Origin: Lederbergia sp. NSJ-179
Lineage (GTDB): Bacteria > Bacillota > Bacilli > Bacillales > Bacillaceae_C
Assembly (NCBI RefSeq): GCF_022867885.1
Contig: NZ_JALIFP010000041.1
Coordinates: 1 to 35,984, forward strand
DNA: 35,984 bases
Direction: 5' to 3'
This document shows, one piece after another, positions 34,426 to 35,984 of the stretch. Made by a program: the position numbers and the translations under genes. Within the stretch, counting starts at the first letter, position 1, and every line of letters starts with the position of its first letter. The notes beneath the pieces were generated by a model. That model saw nothing but the letters and a program-made list of their open reading frames with translations, had not been told where the DNA came from and searched no databases.

Positions 34426-34471
34426 AAAAATTTATGCTTTTTAATATTTTAGAAACAGGGAGGGCAATATA

Positions 34472-34864
34472 TTGGCACAAGTTCAATACTATGGTACAGG
34501 TCGCCGCAAAAGCTCCGTAGCTCGTGTACGATTAGTACCAGGCGACGGCCGTATCGTGATTAATAATCGTGAAGTAGAAGACTACATTCCATTTGAAACA
34601 TTACGTGAAGTGATTAAACAACCATTAGCAGCAACGGAAACAGTTGGAAGCTATAATGTCTTAGTCAACGTAAAAGGTGGAGGCTACACAGGACAAGCAG
34701 GAGCTATCCGTCACGGAATTGCTCGTGCGCTACTTGAAGTAGACCCTGAGTTCCGTAGCTCACTTAAGCGTGCAGGACTCTTGACTCGTGACCCACGTAT
34801 GAAGGAACGTAAGAAGTATGGCCTAAAAGGCGCACGTCGTGCACCACAATTCTCAAAACGTTAA
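34472..34864 (+). CDS. rpsI: 30S ribosomal protein S9
   Basis: S9 lies in the 30S head; its C-terminal tail reaches the P-site tRNA anticodon. The 130-aa product is complete: [40 protein letters not shown] and the tail [17 protein letters not shown]. The start is TTG at 34472, behind AGGGAGGGC. A terminator follows at 34891. The 3' end of rpsI is a known integration site for integrative elements in Firmicutes, and conjugation-like sequence does lie downstream, but the coding end is intact. Confidence 0.96.
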   Translation: MAQVQYYGTGRRKSSVARVRLVPGDGRIVINNREVEDYIPFETLREVIKQPLAATETVGSYNVLVNVKGGGYTGQAGAIRHGIARALLEVDPEFRSSLKRAGLLTRDPRMKERKKYGLKGARRAPQFSKR

Positions 34865-34890
34865 TATCGTTATTATATCAACGTTTACAG

Positions 34891-34923
34891 CCTCTTCCCG
34901 AGAGAAACGGGAAGGGGTTTTTC
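34891..34923 (+). terminator. Terminator after rpsI
   Basis: A 10-bp stem CCTCTTCCCG/CGGGAAGGGG (34891-34900 with 34908-34917, with one G-T) and a 7-nt loop are followed by TTTTTC. It closes the rplM-rpsI operon. Confidence 0.88.
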
Positions 34924-34939
34924 ATTTAAAAAATAGAGC

Positions 34940-34962
34940 TGAATACCCCTTGAATACCCTTT
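34940..34962. repeat. Tandem 11-bp direct repeat
   Basis: TGAATACCC occurs at 34940-34948 and again at 34951-34959, giving two tandem 11-bp units (GAATACCCCTT, GAATACCCTTT). It sits 17 bp behind the rpsI terminator, at the border between the core operon and conjugation-like DNA. Arm sites of tyrosine integrases often look like this, but no integrase gene is in view. Confidence 0.5.
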
Positions 34963-35015
34963 GGTTAAAAATCGAGAAAATCATTAATGGTATCTGCTGC
35001 ACTTTCTTTCATAAA

Positions 35016-35375
35016 ATGTGTATCTACCATGCAGATATTTTATTTTTAGCGTTAGTGTCTCCATGGGCAGCCATATCCGTTATGGCTGAAGACAATAATT
35101 ATGCTGGCGTTTGGTGGAGAGAATTTTTATCACAAATTGTTACGATTGTTTTACAAGTTGCTGCCATGGTTGGTGTCGTAGAAATCTTAACTGGTTCGAA
35201 TAGAAATATGTCGTGGTACAAGTTTATGTTACTAATTGGACTATGCGTATTATTGATTCGTGGACCTTCTGTTACTCGGTCAATGTGGTATGCGACAGGA
35301 GCAGGAAAAAGCAAGATGAATCAAGGTGGAAAAATAGCGGCCAGAATGATGATGATTAGGAAAATATTTGCATGA
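35016..35375 (+). pseudogene. 5'-truncated VirB6/TrbL-like conjugation membrane protein
   Basis: The open frame encodes three hydrophobic segments (about 6-24, 40-59 and 68-82, counted from ATG 35016) and a basic tail. The pattern SPWAAISVMAEDNNYAGVWW, then LSQIVTIVLQ, then LIRGPSVTRSMWYATGAGK resembles the C-terminal part of VirB6/TrbL-family subunits of Gram-positive conjugation systems, which are normally several hundred residues. The frame is open back to 34839, but that part runs through the rpsI terminator and over the end of rpsI. No start here has a ribosome-binding site. I read it as the 3' remnant of a gene lost on its 5' side. A small intact membrane protein is the alternative. The stop overlaps the next start (ATGA). 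Confidence 0.5.
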
Positions 35376-35590
35376 AGATTTTCATTGATTATTTGTCCTA
35401 TATTGTGATTCCTTTGATTTTTATATGGCGTGGTTTGCGCATGAGAAAAATGCTAAGAAATGAAATGATAAAGGGGAATGTTAAGCCAATTAGTTATTCG
35501 TGGAAAATGAAAATCTATCCTGTTTTAATGGAAGCTTGGCAAGAAAGAAAAATGTTAAAAAGCGAGTTAAAAAGATCACTAAAAAAATAA
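35372..35590 (+). CDS. Small basic membrane protein of unknown function, in conjugation-like context
   Basis: I do not recognise the family. The 72-aa product has one likely N-terminal membrane segment (about 4-20, FIDYLSYIVIPLIFIWRGL) and a strongly basic rest (RMRKMLRNEMIKG to the lysine-rich C-terminus), suggesting inside-facing charge. Its ATG shares four bases with the stop of the VirB6-like frame, so it was once translated with that gene. The overlap places it in a conjugation or mobile-element operon. A terminator follows 12 bp on. If the upstream gene is truncated, this one may no longer be expressed. Confidence 0.5.
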   Translation: MKIFIDYLSYIVIPLIFIWRGLRMRKMLRNEMIKGNVKPISYSWKMKIYPVLMEAWQERKMLKSELKRSLKK

Positions 35591-35602
35591 CAAAATGAAT
35601 AA

Positions 35603-35643
35603 TAAAACAGGCTACCGACTGCGCAAGGAGGTAACCTGTTTTA
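35603..35643 (+). terminator. Terminator after the small membrane protein gene
   Basis: TAAAACAGG-c-TACC (35603-35616) pairs with GGTA-a-CCTGTTTTA (35630-35643): a 14-bp stem with one mismatch. The T run sits in the 3' arm, so it can work in both directions. Confidence 0.7.
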
Positions 35644-35984
35644 TGGTGTTTTGCTGTCCCATATTATAATGTGGACGCACACCACACGCCCGAGACAGCC
35701 ATTTGTATATTTACATTGTATCACAGATTATTTTTTGATTCTAATTTATTACATAAGTAAAGCCAGCTCTGAGGAGTAAATTTATATTTTGTTCCCTTTT
35801 TTAAAGGAAAGTACCTTATCAACATTTTTGAATGTTCCGTCAATTAAACCTCCTATTTTTAAGACCAAATTGAACCAAATTCCTTGTTTTCACTTTAAAA
35901 TTGTGGATAACTTAATTTTTACTTTCTTATTATCACACCCTTTGCTATAATTTAGTTACTAGGTAAATCTAACTTGAGTGGGTT
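35644..35984. other. AT-rich tail with a hairpin, a DnaA-box-like site and a possible outward promoter
   Basis: There is no convincing gene. GCTGTC (35653-35658) pairs with GACAGC (35694-35699), enclosing GTGG/CCAC (35671-35674 with 35682-35685). A 9-mer identical to the DnaA-box consensus lies at 35902-35910 on the minus strand. TATAAT (35946-35951), preceded by TGC, looks like an extended -10 box of a + strand promoter for a gene beyond the window, though its -35 box is weak. On the minus strand a 40-codon frame (35843 down to 35721, TTG start) has AGGAGG at good spacing, but I see no homology. Confidence 0.4.

Noticed and set aside
34214-34471. The rplM-rpsI insert as an insertion sequence
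   Set aside because: It is too short for a transposase and has no open frame or clear target-site duplication; a miniature repeat or RNA element fits better.

Overview
The window is the main ribosomal-protein and RNA-polymerase gene cluster of a low-GC Gram-positive bacterium, almost certainly a Bacillaceae (Bacillus in the broad sense). Support comes from the Bacillus gene order, near-identity of the encoded proteins to Bacillus subtilis orthologues as I remember them, the zinc forms of S14 and L36, the ybxB, ybxF and KOW-protein (ybzG) neighbours, strong AGGAGG ribosome-binding sites, and many TTG or GTG starts. I cannot name the genus or species.

Layout, all on the + strand. 1-471: AT-rich DNA with DnaA-box-like sites, a sigma-A promoter and the L10 leader RNA. 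472-2121: rplJ, rplL, a terminator, and the methyltransferase gene ybxB. 2122-9712: rpoB promoter and long leader, rpoB, rpoC. 9783-14649: str operon (ybxF, rpsL, rpsG, fusA, tuf), with a terminator-like hairpin after ybxF and a terminator after tuf. 14713-29990: tandem promoters, then the S10, spc and alpha operons as one run (rpsJ to rplQ, including secY, adk, map, ybzG, infA, rpmJ and rpoA). 30337-33583: energising module of an energy-coupling-factor vitamin transporter (ecfA1, ecfA2, ecfT) and truA. 33650-34923: promoter, L13 leader, rplM, a roughly 210-bp repeat-like insert, rpsI and its terminator. 34924-35984: accessory DNA holding what looks like the 3' end of a VirB6/TrbL-type conjugation membrane-protein gene, a small membrane protein gene, a terminator, and a non-coding tail.

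The genes supply most core parts of gene expression: ribosomal proteins of both subunits, the alpha, beta and beta' subunits of RNA polymerase, IF-1, EF-G, EF-Tu, protein export (SecY), N-terminal methionine removal (Map), adenylate balance (Adk) and tRNA pseudouridylation (TruA). The visible controls (L10 and L13 leaders, leader hairpins, internal terminators) all sit between these transcription units.

I found no clear undescribed system. The least ordinary parts are the conjugation-gene remnant directly behind rpsI, the structured insert between rplM and rpsI, unusual leader structures ahead of rpoB, rpsL and rpoA, and DnaA-box-like motifs at both window ends.
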